Shown here: positions 43,537-53,687 of the stretch, piece after piece | Layout of the letters: every line of letters starts with the position of its first letter | Position numbering within the stretch: position 1 is the first letter of the stretch | Source: Ruegeria arenilitoris | Lineage (GTDB): Bacteria > Pseudomonadota > Alphaproteobacteria > Rhodobacterales > Rhodobacteraceae | Assembly: GCF_013035315.1 (NCBI RefSeq) | Contig: NZ_WQHP01000003.1 | Location: 62,001 to 126,000, forward strand | Reading direction: 5' to 3' | DNA: 64,000 bases | Made by a program: the position numbers and the translations under genes | Notes under the pieces: generated by a model | The model's input: only the letters and a program-made list of their open reading frames with translations | Databases searched by the model: none | Told to the model about the DNA's origin: nothing

Positions 43537-44734
43537 GCATGAGGCTCCGTGGCTGAGCGTTCTGGGCTTGGGCGAAGATGGACTGGATGGCCTGCCGCCC
43601 GCAAGCCGTCAAGTGCTGGAACGCGCCGAAATCATCATGGGTCCGCCGCGCCACCTGTCACTTATCCCTGACACAGGCGCTGAACGGGTTGAATGGCCCG
43701 TGCCATTTGCCGACGGGCTGCCGGTTCTGACCGGGTACCGGGGGCGACTAACGGTTGTTCTCGCCTCTGGCGATCCGTTCTGGTTCGGGGCCGGTTCGGT
43801 GATCGCGCGCAATTTTGATGCGGGTGAGTGGGTCGCCCTGCCCGGACAGTCCACCTTTTCGCTCGCAGCCGCCCGTCTGGGCTGGCCGCTGGAAAGCACC
43901 CAGACGTTCGGCTTGCACGCGGCACCGCTTACGCGGCTGCGCCCGCACCTGTCACCGGGTTTGCGCGCCATTCTGCTGCTGCGCAACGGGGCTGCGGTGG
44001 CCGAGCTTGCCACGTATCTTAGTGAAACGGGCTTTGCCGATACGCAGCTGCACGTGATGGAAGCGCTTGGCGGCCCCCGCGAACGGTCGCGAAGCGTCAC
44101 GCTGACCGAGGCCCTGCTGGGCGGGTTTGATCACCCGGTTTGCGTGGGGTTGGAGGTTGCCGGCGAAGGTGAAGCTCTCCCCAAGTCCTCGGGCAAGCCA
44201 GACGAAATTTTCGAAAACGACGGCCAGATCACCAAACGCCCCGTGCGTGCATTGACCCTGTCGGCCTTGGCTCCCAAACGGGGCGAGCATTTGTGGGACA
44301 TCGGCGGCGGCACAGGTTCGATCAGTATCGAGTGGCTGATGTGTGATCCAACCCTGACCGCAACCACGATCGAACCCCGCGAAGACCGGGCCGAGCGAAT
44401 ACGGCGCAACGCGGATTCTCTGGGTCAGGATCGACTGAACGTTGTGCATGGTACGGCCCCCGACGCGTTGGATGGTCTTGCCCTGCCAGACGTCGTTTTC
44501 ATCGGCGGCGGGCTCAGCGCTGACCTTCTGGCTTGGCTGCGGAATACCCTGCCAAAGGGCACCCGGCTGGTCGCCAATGCGGTTACGCTGGAAAGCGAAG
44601 CGCTGTTGGCCCAATGGCACGATCAGGTTGGCGGAGAGCTTCTGCGCATCGAACTTGCGCATGCCTCGGCACTCGGCCCACGACGCGGCTGGAAATCCGC
44701 CTATCCGGTGGTGCAGTGGAGCGTGACCCTATGA
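43535..44734 (+). CDS. cobL: Precorrin-6Y C5,15-methyltransferase (decarboxylating) CobL
   Basis: This 399-aa fusion has an N-terminal CbiE-type methylase (MHEAPWLSVLGLGEDGLDGL, ASGDPFWFGAGSV) and a C-terminal CbiT-type domain (GEHLWDIGGGTGSISIEW, the SAM site). It methylates C5 and C15 and decarboxylates the acetate side chain of precorrin-6B. The start overlaps the divergent cobK start. It ends ATGA-coupled to cobE. Confidence 0.95.
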   Translation: MHEAPWLSVLGLGEDGLDGLPPASRQVLERAEIIMGPPRHLSLIPDTGAERVEWPVPFADGLPVLTGYRGRLTVVLASGDPFWFGAGSVIARNFDAGEWVALPGQSTFSLAAARLGWPLESTQTFGLHAAPLTRLRPHLSPGLRAILLLRNGAAVAELATYLSETGFADTQLHVMEALGGPRERSRSVTLTEALLGGFDHPVCVGLEVAGEGEALPKSSGKPDEIFENDGQITKRPVRALTLSALAPKRGEHLWDIGGGTGSISIEWLMCDPTLTATTIEPREDRAERIRRNADSLGQDRLNVVHGTAPDALDGLALPDVVFIGGGLSADLLAWLRNTLPKGTRLVANAVTLESEALLAQWHDQVGGELLRIELAHASALGPRRGWKSAYPVVQWSVTL

Positions 44735-45099
44735 TCGTCGCAGGGCTTGGGTTTTCGTCGGCGGCAACCGTTAACAGCCTGCGCGCAGCCTTTGAACGGG
44801 CCAGCGCCGGGCAGGTTGTGGACGCTTTGGCCACTGTTGCCGACAAGGAAGGCCATGCGGCGCTGGCGGATTTCGCATCTGCGACCGCCTTGCCCGTGCA
44901 TTTCATCGCGCCCGCCGATCTTGCGGAACAGCGAACCCTCACCTGCTCGAACCGCAGTCGTGCCACTTATGGCACCGGCAGCGTTGCCGAAGCATCCGCC
45001 CTTGCCGCCGCCGGAGCTGGCGCGCGGCTGACCTCACCCAGACAGATTTCTGACGACCGGCTTGCCACATGCGCCGTCGCCATCGGAGGACACATATGA
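44731..45099 (+). CDS. cobE: CobE/CbiG C-terminal-like cobalamin protein
   Basis: This 122-aa protein ([55 protein letters not shown]) matches the CobE family, which resembles the C-terminal domain of CbiG and binds corrin intermediates. Its catalytic role is unsettled. It overlaps cobL and cobM by 4 bases each. The longer frame from 44533 lies inside cobL and is not used. Confidence 0.9.
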   Translation: MIVAGLGFSSAATVNSLRAAFERASAGQVVDALATVADKEGHAALADFASATALPVHFIAPADLAEQRTLTCSNRSRATYGTGSVAEASALAAAGAGARLTSPRQISDDRLATCAVAIGGHI

Positions 45100-45890
45100 C
45101 CGTTCATTTTATCGGTGCCGGACCCGGCGCCGCCGACCTTCTGACCCTGCGCGGGCGCGATATCATCGCCTCATGCCCGGTATGCCTGTACGCAGGCTCG
45201 CTGGTGCCTGAGGAAATCCTTAGTCATTGCCCCGAGGGCGCAAAGATCGTGAACACTGCGCCGATGGATCTGGGTCAGATCATGGCCGAGATTGAAGCAG
45301 CCCATCAGGCCGGTCAGGATGTGGCGCGCCTGCATTCCGGTGACCTTTCGGTCTGGTCGGCGATGGGTGAACAGATCCGGCGGCTGAAAGAGATGGGCAT
45401 TCCCGTCAGCGTCACGCCGGGTGTTCCATCGTTCGCAGCCGCTGCGGCAGCGTTGGGCACAGAACTGACCTTACCCGGTCTTGCGCAATCCGTGATTCTG
45501 ACCCGGACACCTGGCCGTGCATCCTCGATGCCCGAAGGTGAGACGCTTGAGAACTTTGCCCGCACCGGTGCAACGCTGGCCATTCACCTGTCGATCGGCA
45601 ATCTGGACAAGGTGATCGCGGACCTGACCCCGGCTTATGGGGCAGATTGCCCGGTAGCCGTGGTCTACCGCGCCAGCTGGCCGGACGAGCGGATCATTCG
45701 CGCCACGTTGGCGACCCTGAAAGAGGCGTTGGACGAAAGCATCTCACGCACCGCTCTGATCATGGTCGGCCCAGCGTTGGCAGGCGAAGGGTTTGACGAA
45801 AGCTGCCTGTATTCAAAAGATTATGACCGCCGCTATCGTCCGCAAAGCGCGGACAGCCCATGGTCCAGCTGGAGCCATGGTGATGACTAA
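45096..45890 (+). CDS. cobM: Precorrin-4 C11-methyltransferase CobM
   Basis: This 264-aa methylase begins [20 protein letters not shown] and has [19 protein letters not shown], typical of CobM/CbiF. It methylates C11 of precorrin-4. ATG 45096 overlaps the cobE stop. Its 3' end overlaps cobB by 8 bases. Confidence 0.95.
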   Translation: MTVHFIGAGPGAADLLTLRGRDIIASCPVCLYAGSLVPEEILSHCPEGAKIVNTAPMDLGQIMAEIEAAHQAGQDVARLHSGDLSVWSAMGEQIRRLKEMGIPVSVTPGVPSFAAAAAALGTELTLPGLAQSVILTRTPGRASSMPEGETLENFARTGATLAIHLSIGNLDKVIADLTPAYGADCPVAVVYRASWPDERIIRATLATLKEALDESISRTALIMVGPALAGEGFDESCLYSKDYDRRYRPQSADSPWSSWSHGDD

Positions 45891-47199
45891 CCCTCCGGGC
45901 CTTTTGATTTCTGCCCCGTCTTCTGGCACGGGGAAGACCACCGTCATGCTGGGCCTGCTGCGGGCCTTGGCCGAGGACGGTCTGACCGTGCAACCGTTTA
46001 AAAGCGGGCCGGACTATATTGACCCGGCCTTTCACCGAGCAGCTGCGGGGCGGGCATCGTTCAACCTAGACAGCTGGGCGATGGCCGATCCGCTGCTAAG
46101 CGCCATTTCCGCACAAGCCGAAGGTGCCGACATCGTTGTAGCCGAAGGGTCCATGGGGCTGTTCGACGGCGTGGCCAAACCCGGAGAGCTGGGCCATGGC
46201 TCCAGTGCTGAGACAGCACAGCGCATGGGATGGCCCGTGGTGCTGGTTCTGGATGTGGGCGGTCAGGCGCAATCGGCGGCTGCCACCGCGTTGGGGTTCC
46301 GGATGTATAACCCCGATCTGCCCTTTGCCGGTGTTATCCTGAACCGTTGTGCGAGCCCTCGTCACGAACGCCTGACCCGGCTGGGAATGGAGCGCGCAGG
46401 CCTGCCGGTTCTGGGCGTTCTACCCAGACGCGGAGACCTGACGCTGCCCGAGCGGCACCTCGGTCTGATCCAGGCTGTTGAGCATCCCGATCTGGAAAGC
46501 GCGATAGCCGGCTATGCGGCCTTCCTGCGCGAACATGTGGATCTTGCGGCGATCAAGGCGGCGGCTTCCTCAGGCCCCAATGGGCCATCGTCAGCCGCGC
46601 TGCCGCGGCCTCCGGCCCAGCGGATCGCGCTGGCACGGGACGCGGCGTTTTCGTTCACCTATCCGCATTTGCTAGAAGGATGGCGTGCGGCAGGAGCAGA
46701 AATCATGCCGTTTTCCCCGTTGGCGGATGAGGCCCCTGCGCCGGATGCCGATTTGGTTTGGTTGCCCGGAGGGTATCCCGAGTTGCACGCGGGCACTTTG
46801 GCCGCGGCCACCACATTCCTGAGCGGCCTGCGCGCGCATGCTGAAACAAAGCCCGTACATGGCGAGTGCGGCGGGTACATGGCGTTGGGTGAGGCGCTGG
46901 TCGACAAGGAAGGTGTCCGACATCAGATGGCGGGTTTGCTTGGCCTTGTAACATCCTATGAAAAAAGGAAATTCAACCTTGGTTACCGCAAGGCACGGTT
47001 GCTAGAGCCAATGCCGGGTATTGCGGTTGATACGACTCTTCGGGGGCATGAGTTCCACTATTCGTCGATCCTTGAGCAGCCCGATGCACCTTTGGCCCGG
47101 GTGTTCGATGCCGAAGGCGTTGAAGGCCCACAAACCGGATCGGTGCGCGGTAACGTAACCGGAACCTTCTTTCATCTGATCGCCGAGGCACAGGCATGA
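45883..47199 (+). CDS. cobB: Hydrogenobyrinic acid a,c-diamide synthase CobB
   Basis: This 438-aa amidotransferase amidates the a and c side chains of hydrogenobyrinate using glutamine. It has [20 protein letters not shown] (ATP site) and a C-terminal glutaminase with [20 protein letters not shown] at 45871-45874 favours ATG 45883 over ATG 45877. It overlaps cobM and is followed by cobA with a 4-base overlap. Confidence 0.95.
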   Translation: MTNPPGLLISAPSSGTGKTTVMLGLLRALAEDGLTVQPFKSGPDYIDPAFHRAAAGRASFNLDSWAMADPLLSAISAQAEGADIVVAEGSMGLFDGVAKPGELGHGSSAETAQRMGWPVVLVLDVGGQAQSAAATALGFRMYNPDLPFAGVILNRCASPRHERLTRLGMERAGLPVLGVLPRRGDLTLPERHLGLIQAVEHPDLESAIAGYAAFLREHVDLAAIKAAASSGPNGPSSAALPRPPAQRIALARDAAFSFTYPHLLEGWRAAGAEIMPFSPLADEAPAPDADLVWLPGGYPELHAGTLAAATTFLSGLRAHAETKPVHGECGGYMALGEALVDKEGVRHQMAGLLGLVTSYEKRKFNLGYRKARLLEPMPGIAVDTTLRGHEFHYSSILEQPDAPLARVFDAEGVEGPQTGSVRGNVTGTFFHLIAEAQA

Positions 47200-47924
47200 G
47201 CGGTTTTGTTTCGTTCATTGGCTCAGGCCCAGGTGACCCGGAGTTGCTGACGCTGAAGGCCGTAGACCGGATGCAAAAGGCGGATGCGGTGTTGTTTGAT
47301 GACCTCAGCAGCGGCCCGATCCTGAGCCACGCGCATCAGGACGCGGACCTTGTGGGTGTCGGCAAGCGCGCCGGTCGACCCTCGCCCAAGCAAGACCATG
47401 TCAGCCGTTTGCTGGTGGATTATGCCAAGACGGGTGCCCGGGTGGTGCGGTTGAAGTCCGGCGACGGCGGATTGTTTGGTCGACTGGAAGAGGAACTGGT
47501 GGCGCTGCGTGCAGCCGGGATCGAGTATGAGATCATCCCGGGCATTCCCTCGGCAGTTGCAGCGGCGGCAGCGGCCGGAATTCCCCTGACCCGACGGCTG
47601 ACCGCCCGGCGAGTGCAGTTCGTGACGGGTCACGACGTCAGCGGCAAGCTGCCGGAGGATCTGAACCTGACGGCCCTGGCTGACCCGGATGCCACGACGG
47701 TCGTATTCATGGGCAAACGCACGTTTCCTTTGCTGGTCGAGGCGCTGAGTGAACATGGCTTACCGCTGGATACGCCAGCGCTAATGGCTGAATCCGTATC
47801 CACCCCGGATCAAGTACTGCACCGCTCAACCGTCGGCGGATTGGCCGAGAAACTAGGGGCCGAGATCGGAACGGCCCCCGCCCTGATCCTGTATGGCCCG
47901 CTGGCTGAGGCCGAAAATGTTTGA
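47196..47924 (+). CDS. cobA: Uroporphyrinogen-III C-methyltransferase CobA
   Basis: This 242-aa enzyme makes precorrin-2, the entry point to corrins and siroheme. SFIGSGPGDPELLTLKAVDR and VRLKSGDGGLFGRLEEELVA are the SUMT signatures. No CysG fusion (dehydrogenase/ferrochelatase) is present, so it serves cobalamin. It overlaps cobB at the start and cobF by 8 bases at the end. Confidence 0.94.
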   Translation: MSGFVSFIGSGPGDPELLTLKAVDRMQKADAVLFDDLSSGPILSHAHQDADLVGVGKRAGRPSPKQDHVSRLLVDYAKTGARVVRLKSGDGGLFGRLEEELVALRAAGIEYEIIPGIPSAVAAAAAAGIPLTRRLTARRVQFVTGHDVSGKLPEDLNLTALADPDATTVVFMGKRTFPLLVEALSEHGLPLDTPALMAESVSTPDQVLHRSTVGGLAEKLGAEIGTAPALILYGPLAEAENV

Positions 47925-48660
47925 TCTGACTCTGATCGGTATCGGCACCGGCAACCCCGACCACGTGACCTTTCAGGGCGCACAAGCCATTCGCAACGCA
48001 GACCTGATCCTGATCCCTCGAAAGGGTGAGAACAAGGCCGATCTGGCCGGTCTGCGCGAAGAGATCATTGCTCAGGTTGCCCAGACCCCTCCTAGAATTG
48101 CATACTTTGACATCCCAAAACGCCGGGCAGATGACGGGTATCTGCGCGGCGTGGATGAATGGCACGATGCCATCGCACTTCGGTGGCAAGAGGCGATCCG
48201 GGCTTATCCCGATGCGCAACAGGTCGCTCTGCTGATCTGGGGGGATCCGTCGCTCTATGACAGTTCCCTGCGCATCGCGTCCCGACTGAACCCGCAACCC
48301 AGGACCCGCGTGATCCCCGGTATTACCGCGCTGCAGGCGCTTACGGCGGCCCATGCAATCCCGATCAACGATCTGGGCGCGCCTTACGTGGTCACCACAG
48401 GGCGCCGCATTCGGGATGAGGGATGGCCACAGGACGCATCGAAAGTTGCGGTCATGCTGGATGGGGAGTGTTCGTTCCAAAGCCTTGAGATGGCAGACTA
48501 TGACATCTGGTGGGGCGCTTACGTGGGCATGAAAGAACAGATTTTGGTCAGTGGGGCCTTGGCCGATGTCGCTGTACAGATCGTGGAAACCCGCGCACAG
48601 GCGCGTGAAAATCACGGCTGGATCATGGACATTTACTTACTGCGGAAACGTGGCGTCTGA
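47917..48660 (+). CDS. cobF: Precorrin-6A synthase (deacetylating) CobF
   Basis: This 247-aa methylase (MFDLTLIGIGTGNPDHVTFQ, LLIWGDPSLYDSSLRIASRL) methylates C1 with loss of acetate, the step that marks the aerobic pathway. It is the last gene of the operon. CobS, CobT, CobO, CobP, CobU, CobV, CobC and CobD are absent from the window and must be elsewhere. The longer frame from 47893 lies inside cobA. Confidence 0.94.
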   Translation: MFDLTLIGIGTGNPDHVTFQGAQAIRNADLILIPRKGENKADLAGLREEIIAQVAQTPPRIAYFDIPKRRADDGYLRGVDEWHDAIALRWQEAIRAYPDAQQVALLIWGDPSLYDSSLRIASRLNPQPRTRVIPGITALQALTAAHAIPINDLGAPYVVTTGRRIRDEGWPQDASKVAVMLDGECSFQSLEMADYDIWWGAYVGMKEQILVSGALADVAVQIVETRAQARENHGWIMDIYLLRKRGV

Positions 48661-48775
48661 AGCTTCACCCAGCTGAACGCGCGCTTGCTACAGCCTGAAA
48701 CCCCACGGGATTGTGAGTGCGCGAAACATCGGTTTCTGGCATCAATCCCGCATTCGCACCGATGAGGATAGCACG

Positions 48776-49234
48776 ATGAAGGCTTTTGTAACCCTATTGT
48801 CCATGCTGGCCCTGCCCGCCTTGGCGCAGGAACCGCCTGTAGGTTGGGCCGTTCATCCGACCGGCAAAAGCTATGAGGCACTGGTTGCAGATACCAAATC
48901 AGCCGTGAAGGAAAACGGCTTGATCGTGGTCACGCAAGCCGGGCCTACAAAGGCGGCAGCTGCGCGCGGGATCACCATTCCGGGCAATCTGGTCATCGGC
49001 GCCTTCAACAACGATTACGCCGTGCGCGTTCTGGAAACGTCAGTCAGCGCTATGATTGAGGCACCTATCAGGTTTTATGTGACCGAGAACGAGGACGGAA
49101 CAGCCTCGCTGTCCTACAAAACGCCCAGCTTCGTGTTCTCGCCTTACGTTCACGAAGGTGGCGAGCCGTTGCGCGAGATTGCCAAAGAACTGGACGCAAA
49201 GTTTCAGGCAGTGGCGGAATCCGCCGTCAAATAG
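48776..49234 (+). CDS. DUF302 domain protein with signal peptide
   Basis: This 152-aa protein has a cleavable signal (MKAFVTLLSMLALPALAQ) and then a DUF302-type fold (SYEALVADTKSAVKENGLIV, GNLVIGAFNNDYAVRVLETS, EAPIRFYVTE). It is probably periplasmic; the family function is unknown. ATG 48776 replaces the longer frame from 48713. It follows the cob operon on the same strand but 115 bases away, so it is probably separately expressed. Confidence 0.85.
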   Translation: MKAFVTLLSMLALPALAQEPPVGWAVHPTGKSYEALVADTKSAVKENGLIVVTQAGPTKAAAARGITIPGNLVIGAFNNDYAVRVLETSVSAMIEAPIRFYVTENEDGTASLSYKTPSFVFSPYVHEGGEPLREIAKELDAKFQAVAESAVK

Positions 49235-49312
49235 TCACACTGACGTGAACCTGCTTGCGTCCGGGCGCGTCCTCCGCAATCTGCAGTGATGTATTATTTC
49301 GGAGCATGACTG

Positions 49313-50932
49313 ATGCAGGACCTCTCGCCGCGCGCCGCGGACCTTTTGGCCCAACGACTCTATGAGGCCGGATGCCGCCATGCCTTTGGCATGCCCGGTG
49401 GTGAAGTTCTGACTTTGGTGGATGCACTGGAACAGGCCGGGATCACCTTTCACCTGACCAAGCACGAAAACGCTGCCGGTTTCATGGCCGAGGCCGTGCA
49501 TCACCGCGACGGCGCGCCCGCCATTCTGGTGGCCACGCTCGGCCCCGGCGCGATGAACGGAATCAATGTGGTCGCCAACGCGCTGCAAGATCGCGTGCCC
49601 ATGATCGTGCTGACCGGCTGTGTCGATGCGGATGAGGCGCTGACCTATACCCATCAGGTTATGGATCATGCGCAGGTGTACCGCTCGATCACCAAGGGGA
49701 CGTTCACGCTGACGGCGCAGGGGGCGGACATCGTGGCGGATAAAGCCGTGTCTCTGGCCAATCAGCCGCGCCCCGGCCCCGTCCATATCGACGTTCCGAT
49801 CTCGGTCGCGGACACGCGGGTATCCGGTGTCAAGAAGCGGCGGCTTGCCAAGGCAGCAGCTGTCGCGCCCGAAGGCAACTGTGTTGAAAAAGCGCGTCGC
49901 TGGGTGGCGGATGCCGAGCGGCCTATCGCGATTGTCGGCCTGGACGTCCTGTATGACGGGTCGCGCAATGTGGTGCAGGCCTTCCTTGAACACTTCGGCA
50001 TTCCCTTTGTCACCACCTACAAGGCCAAGGGCGTTGTGCCTGAAGATCACCCCCTATGTCTTGGTGGAGCCGGGTTGTCGCCTCTGGCGGACAAACACCT
50101 TCTGCCATTAGTTGAACAGGCCGATCTGGTGTTGTGCCTGGGCTACGACCCGATCGAAATGCGCCCCGGTTGGCGAGAAGTCTGGGACCCCGATGACACA
50201 CGTGTCATCGACATATCTGCCGTGGTCAACGATCACTATATGCATCAGGCGGGGCTGAACCTTGTTGCCGATACAGGGGCCACATTGGAGGCCATCGCCA
50301 AGGGCAACCCCGCGCGCGAAACATGGCCCGGTGGCGAACCTGCGAAGGTCAAAGCGGCGCTGGCGCAGGCTTTCCCGACCGACGAAGACTGGGGCCCCGC
50401 TGCAGTTATTGCCGAAACCCGCGCCACTCTGCCCGCTGACACGCTGGCCACGGCCGACAGCGGCGCGCATCGCATCCTGCTCAGCCAGATGTGGAACTGC
50501 TCGGAAGAGCGTGGGCTGATACAGTCCTCGGCTTTGTGCACCATGGGCTGCGCGGTACCGATGGCGATTGGCCTGAAACTGGCCGAGCCGGACCGTCCGG
50601 TGATTAGCTTCTCGGGCGATGCCGGGTTCCTGATGGTCGCAGGAGAGCTGTCGACCGCGGCCGAGATGGGCGGAAACCCGATCTTTCTGGTCTTTGTCGA
50701 TGCCAGCCTTGCGCTGATCGAGTTGAAACAGCGCCAGCGCCAGATGGGTAACAAGGGCGTGGATTTTGACCGCCATGACTTCGCCGCTTTGGGCCGCGCC
50801 TTTGGCGGCAATGGCCATACGGTCCGTAACCGCGACGAACTGCGTGCGGCGCTGAATGACGCGATGAAGGCTGATACCTTCACTGTGATTGCCGCCGAGA
50901 TTGACCGCGGAGGTTACGATGGCCGGATCTGA
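49313..50932 (+). CDS. Thiamine-pyrophosphate-dependent enzyme, acetolactate-synthase-like
   Basis: This 539-aa protein has the three-domain layout of the ALS/oxalyl-CoA decarboxylase group: the catalytic Glu site (TKHENAAGFMAEAVHHRDG), the middle domain and the TPP site (FSGDAGFLMVAGELSTAAEM, then FVDASLALIELK). The usual second half of the TPP motif is NN; here it is VDAS, which occurs in some relatives. It is coupled (14-base overlap) to a CaiB-type CoA transferase. That pairing resembles oxalate degradation (oxc/frc), but other alpha-keto acid reactions are possible. Confidence 0.85.
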   Translation: MQDLSPRAADLLAQRLYEAGCRHAFGMPGGEVLTLVDALEQAGITFHLTKHENAAGFMAEAVHHRDGAPAILVATLGPGAMNGINVVANALQDRVPMIVLTGCVDADEALTYTHQVMDHAQVYRSITKGTFTLTAQGADIVADKAVSLANQPRPGPVHIDVPISVADTRVSGVKKRRLAKAAAVAPEGNCVEKARRWVADAERPIAIVGLDVLYDGSRNVVQAFLEHFGIPFVTTYKAKGVVPEDHPLCLGGAGLSPLADKHLLPLVEQADLVLCLGYDPIEMRPGWREVWDPDDTRVIDISAVVNDHYMHQAGLNLVADTGATLEAIAKGNPARETWPGGEPAKVKAALAQAFPTDEDWGPAAVIAETRATLPADTLATADSGAHRILLSQMWNCSEERGLIQSSALCTMGCAVPMAIGLKLAEPDRPVISFSGDAGFLMVAGELSTAAEMGGNPIFLVFVDASLALIELKQRQRQMGNKGVDFDRHDFAALGRAFGGNGHTVRNRDELRAALNDAMKADTFTVIAAEIDRGGYDGRI

Positions 50933-52103
50933 AGGACCGCTGAAGGGCGTCAAAATCCTGGACCTCAGCCGCATTCTGGCCGGGCCAACCTGCACGCAAC
51001 TGCTGGGGGATCTGGGTGCCAGCGTCATCAAGATCGAAAACCCCGCGACTGGTGGGGACGATACCCGCCAATGGGGCCCGCCATACGTCGAGGACGCCGA
51101 GGGCAACAGATCGGACCTGAGCGCTTATTTCATGGCGGCCAACCGCAACAAGAAATCTGTCGCCATCGATATCACAACATCCGAAGGTCAGGCCGAAATC
51201 AAACGTTTGGCGTCACATGCTGATATCCTGATCGAAAACTTCAAGCCCGGCGGTTTGGCAAAGTACGGTCTGGACTATGCGACGCTGTCGCACGACTTCC
51301 CCAGCCTCGTCTACTGCTCGATCTCGGGCTATGGGCAGACCGGACCCAATGCATCCAAACCCGGCTATGACCTGATGGCGCAGGGCTATGGCGGCGTCAT
51401 GTCCCTGACCGGCGCCCCCGAAGGTGCACCGATGAAGGTTGGTGTCGGCATCGCCGATGTGATGTGCGGCATGTACGCAAGCGTCGGAATTCTAGCGGCA
51501 CTGCGCCACCGTGATCTGACCGGCGAAGGCCAGCAGATTGATCTGGCATTGGTGGACGCGCAGATCGCATGGCTGATCAACGAAGGGGTGAACTATCTGA
51601 CCTCGGGCAACGTGCCCCAACGGCGCGGCAACGGACACCCAAATATCGTGCCTTATGATGTTTACGAAACCTCGGATGGGCACGTCATTCTGGCGGTCGG
51701 CAATGACAGCCAGTTCCGTCGGTTCTGCGAGTTCATTGGCCATGCGGAACTCGCCGACGATCCGCGTTTTGCCACCAACCCAGCCCGACTGGAACACCGC
51801 GACGCGCTGAACGCTATACTGCGCCCGGCGGTCAAATCGCACCCGACTGACACTGTTATTGCCGAACTTGAAGCTCGCAAGGTGCCGGTCGGCCCGGTGC
51901 AGACGTTGGATCAGGTTTTTGCCACCGATCAGGTCGAAGCACGCCAGATGCATATCGCGATGCAGGCCGATCCGGGTGAGGTAAAACTGATCGGAAATCC
52001 GCTGAAACTGTCGCGCACGCCTGTAACATATCGCGCCGCTCCGCCTGTTTGCGGGGCTGACACACAGGCTGTTCTGACCTCTAAAAACCCCTTTGAGGAT
52101 TGA
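50919..52103 (+). CDS. CaiB/BaiF family CoA transferase
   Basis: This 394-aa family III transferase (KGVKILDLSRILAGPTCTQL, NKKSVAIDITTSEGQAEIKR, SISGYGQTGPNASKPGYDLM with the catalytic Asp) moves CoA between carboxylic acids. The family includes formyl-CoA:oxalate, succinyl-CoA:malate and other transferases. ATG 50919 lies inside the TPP gene's end; the longer frame from 50889 is rejected. The acids cannot be told from sequence. Confidence 0.92.
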   Translation: MAGSEGPLKGVKILDLSRILAGPTCTQLLGDLGASVIKIENPATGGDDTRQWGPPYVEDAEGNRSDLSAYFMAANRNKKSVAIDITTSEGQAEIKRLASHADILIENFKPGGLAKYGLDYATLSHDFPSLVYCSISGYGQTGPNASKPGYDLMAQGYGGVMSLTGAPEGAPMKVGVGIADVMCGMYASVGILAALRHRDLTGEGQQIDLALVDAQIAWLINEGVNYLTSGNVPQRRGNGHPNIVPYDVYETSDGHVILAVGNDSQFRRFCEFIGHAELADDPRFATNPARLEHRDALNAILRPAVKSHPTDTVIAELEARKVPVGPVQTLDQVFATDQVEARQMHIAMQADPGEVKLIGNPLKLSRTPVTYRAAPPVCGADTQAVLTSKNPFED

Positions 52104-52278
52104 AACACTCTGCCTATTTCGGCGGCATGTTGCTGAAACATGCCCTTGAATCGGCGGTTTTTTTCAATTTTTGCCCACACGACCTTTCACCAATTCGAGA
52201 GCAGAGCCGATACTGATACGACCATCTCAGAGTCTCTGCTAAGTCATTTATTGTAGAAATTCTCGATTGGATCGGAAC

Positions 52279-53655
52279 ATGAACATGAAGCAAGACGTTT
52301 TCGGACAGATGAACACCCTGAGCCACCCGGCGAGCGTCGAGGCGTGGGATGGTGTTCTGCTTGGGTTCATGGCCCATGCCGCCGTTACGCCGCAGCATCT
52401 TGGCAAAGTTCTTGAGCTCGAGTCCGATTTTGCACTGGGCCACGCGGTCAAGGGATTGTTCATGGTTCTGCTGGGCCGTCGCGAAATGATGCCCGTCGCC
52501 GTCGAAGCGCTGGCGGCCGCCAATGCCGCAATGGAACGTCAGCCGGTGTCAGAGCGCGAGCGTTTGTACGTTGAAGCGCTGGCTTTGTATCTGGCGGACT
52601 TGCCCTCTCAGGCGATCCAGAAGTTTGAAGAGGTTCTGCGCGCTCATCCTCAGGACACACTGGCGATGAAGCTCAGCCACGCGACACGCTTTGTGCTGGG
52701 AGATTCAGCCGGGATGCGTCGGTCGATCGAACGCGTTCTGCCGACTTATGCGCCCGACCACGCTGGCCGCGGTTACTTGCTGGGCTGTCACTCTTTCGCG
52801 CTGGAAGAAACCGGTGCGTATGAAAAGGCCGAAATTGCGGGACGGCAGGCGCTATGGATGGTCTCGGACGATGCCTGGGGCCTGCATGCCGTCGCACATG
52901 TGCATGAAATGACCGGCAACGCGCAACTGGGTCTGGATTGGCTGGCTGGCCGGGAAGAGGCTTGGACCCACTGCAACAACTTCCGATATCACGTCTGGTG
53001 GCACAAGGCGCTGATGCATCTGGACCTGGGTCAGGTCGATCAGGTGATGGAACTGTATGACAACTACGTTCGCCAGGACAAAACCGACGATTACCGCGAC
53101 ATCTCGAACGCAACTTCGCTGCTGTCCCGACTGGAGCTTGAGGGCGTCGATGTCGGCAACCGCTGGGAAGAGTTGGCTGACCTGAGTGCCGCACGGACCG
53201 AAGATGGCTGCCTGATCTTTGCCGATCTGCACTATCTGCTGGCGTTGACCGGTGACAATCGCAACGACGCGACATCAAAGATGCTGCAGCGTATCCAAAA
53301 GGATGCGCAGCGTAACCAGGGGGATACCCCGATCCGCATGTCCGATCCGGGCATCGCGGCGGCCAAAGGGCTTGAGGCCTTTGGCGATGGCCTGTACGGC
53401 GAAGCTTTCGACTTTTTGTCGAACGCCCGTGCAGGTATGCAACTGGCAGGTGGAAGCCACGCCCAACGTGATGTTTTCGAGCGCATCACAATCGATTCCG
53501 GCCTGCGCGCCGGCCGTCTGGATGCTGTCGAGCGCATTCTGGATGACCGCCGCGCAAAACGCGCCGGGGGCGAAGACAATTACGCTCTCGCGCGCCGCGC
53601 ATTGATTGACGCGGCCCGCGACAACGGCGACGCACAAAGCGTCCCGGCTGAATAA
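52279..53655 (+). CDS. Tetratricopeptide-repeat protein (TTC38-like)
   Basis: This 458-aa soluble protein has helical repeats (LELESDFALGHAVKGLFMVL, ALYLADLPSQAIQKFEEVLR, and DDAWGLHAVAHVHEMTGNAQ, GLDWLAGREEAWTHCNNFRY). The VAHVHEM and NNFRYHVWWHKAL stretches match the TTC38-like group found in many proteobacteria. A TTG at 52267 is possible as an earlier start. It is a likely scaffold or binding protein with unknown partner, 32 bases before opgC on the same strand. Confidence 0.85.
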   Translation: MNMKQDVFGQMNTLSHPASVEAWDGVLLGFMAHAAVTPQHLGKVLELESDFALGHAVKGLFMVLLGRREMMPVAVEALAAANAAMERQPVSERERLYVEALALYLADLPSQAIQKFEEVLRAHPQDTLAMKLSHATRFVLGDSAGMRRSIERVLPTYAPDHAGRGYLLGCHSFALEETGAYEKAEIAGRQALWMVSDDAWGLHAVAHVHEMTGNAQLGLDWLAGREEAWTHCNNFRYHVWWHKALMHLDLGQVDQVMELYDNYVRQDKTDDYRDISNATSLLSRLELEGVDVGNRWEELADLSAARTEDGCLIFADLHYLLALTGDNRNDATSKMLQRIQKDAQRNQGDTPIRMSDPGIAAAKGLEAFGDGLYGEAFDFLSNARAGMQLAGGSHAQRDVFERITIDSGLRAGRLDAVERILDDRRAKRAGGEDNYALARRALIDAARDNGDAQSVPAE

Positions 53656-53687
53656 CAAAAACAAAGACCAAGAAGGACAGAATTCGC

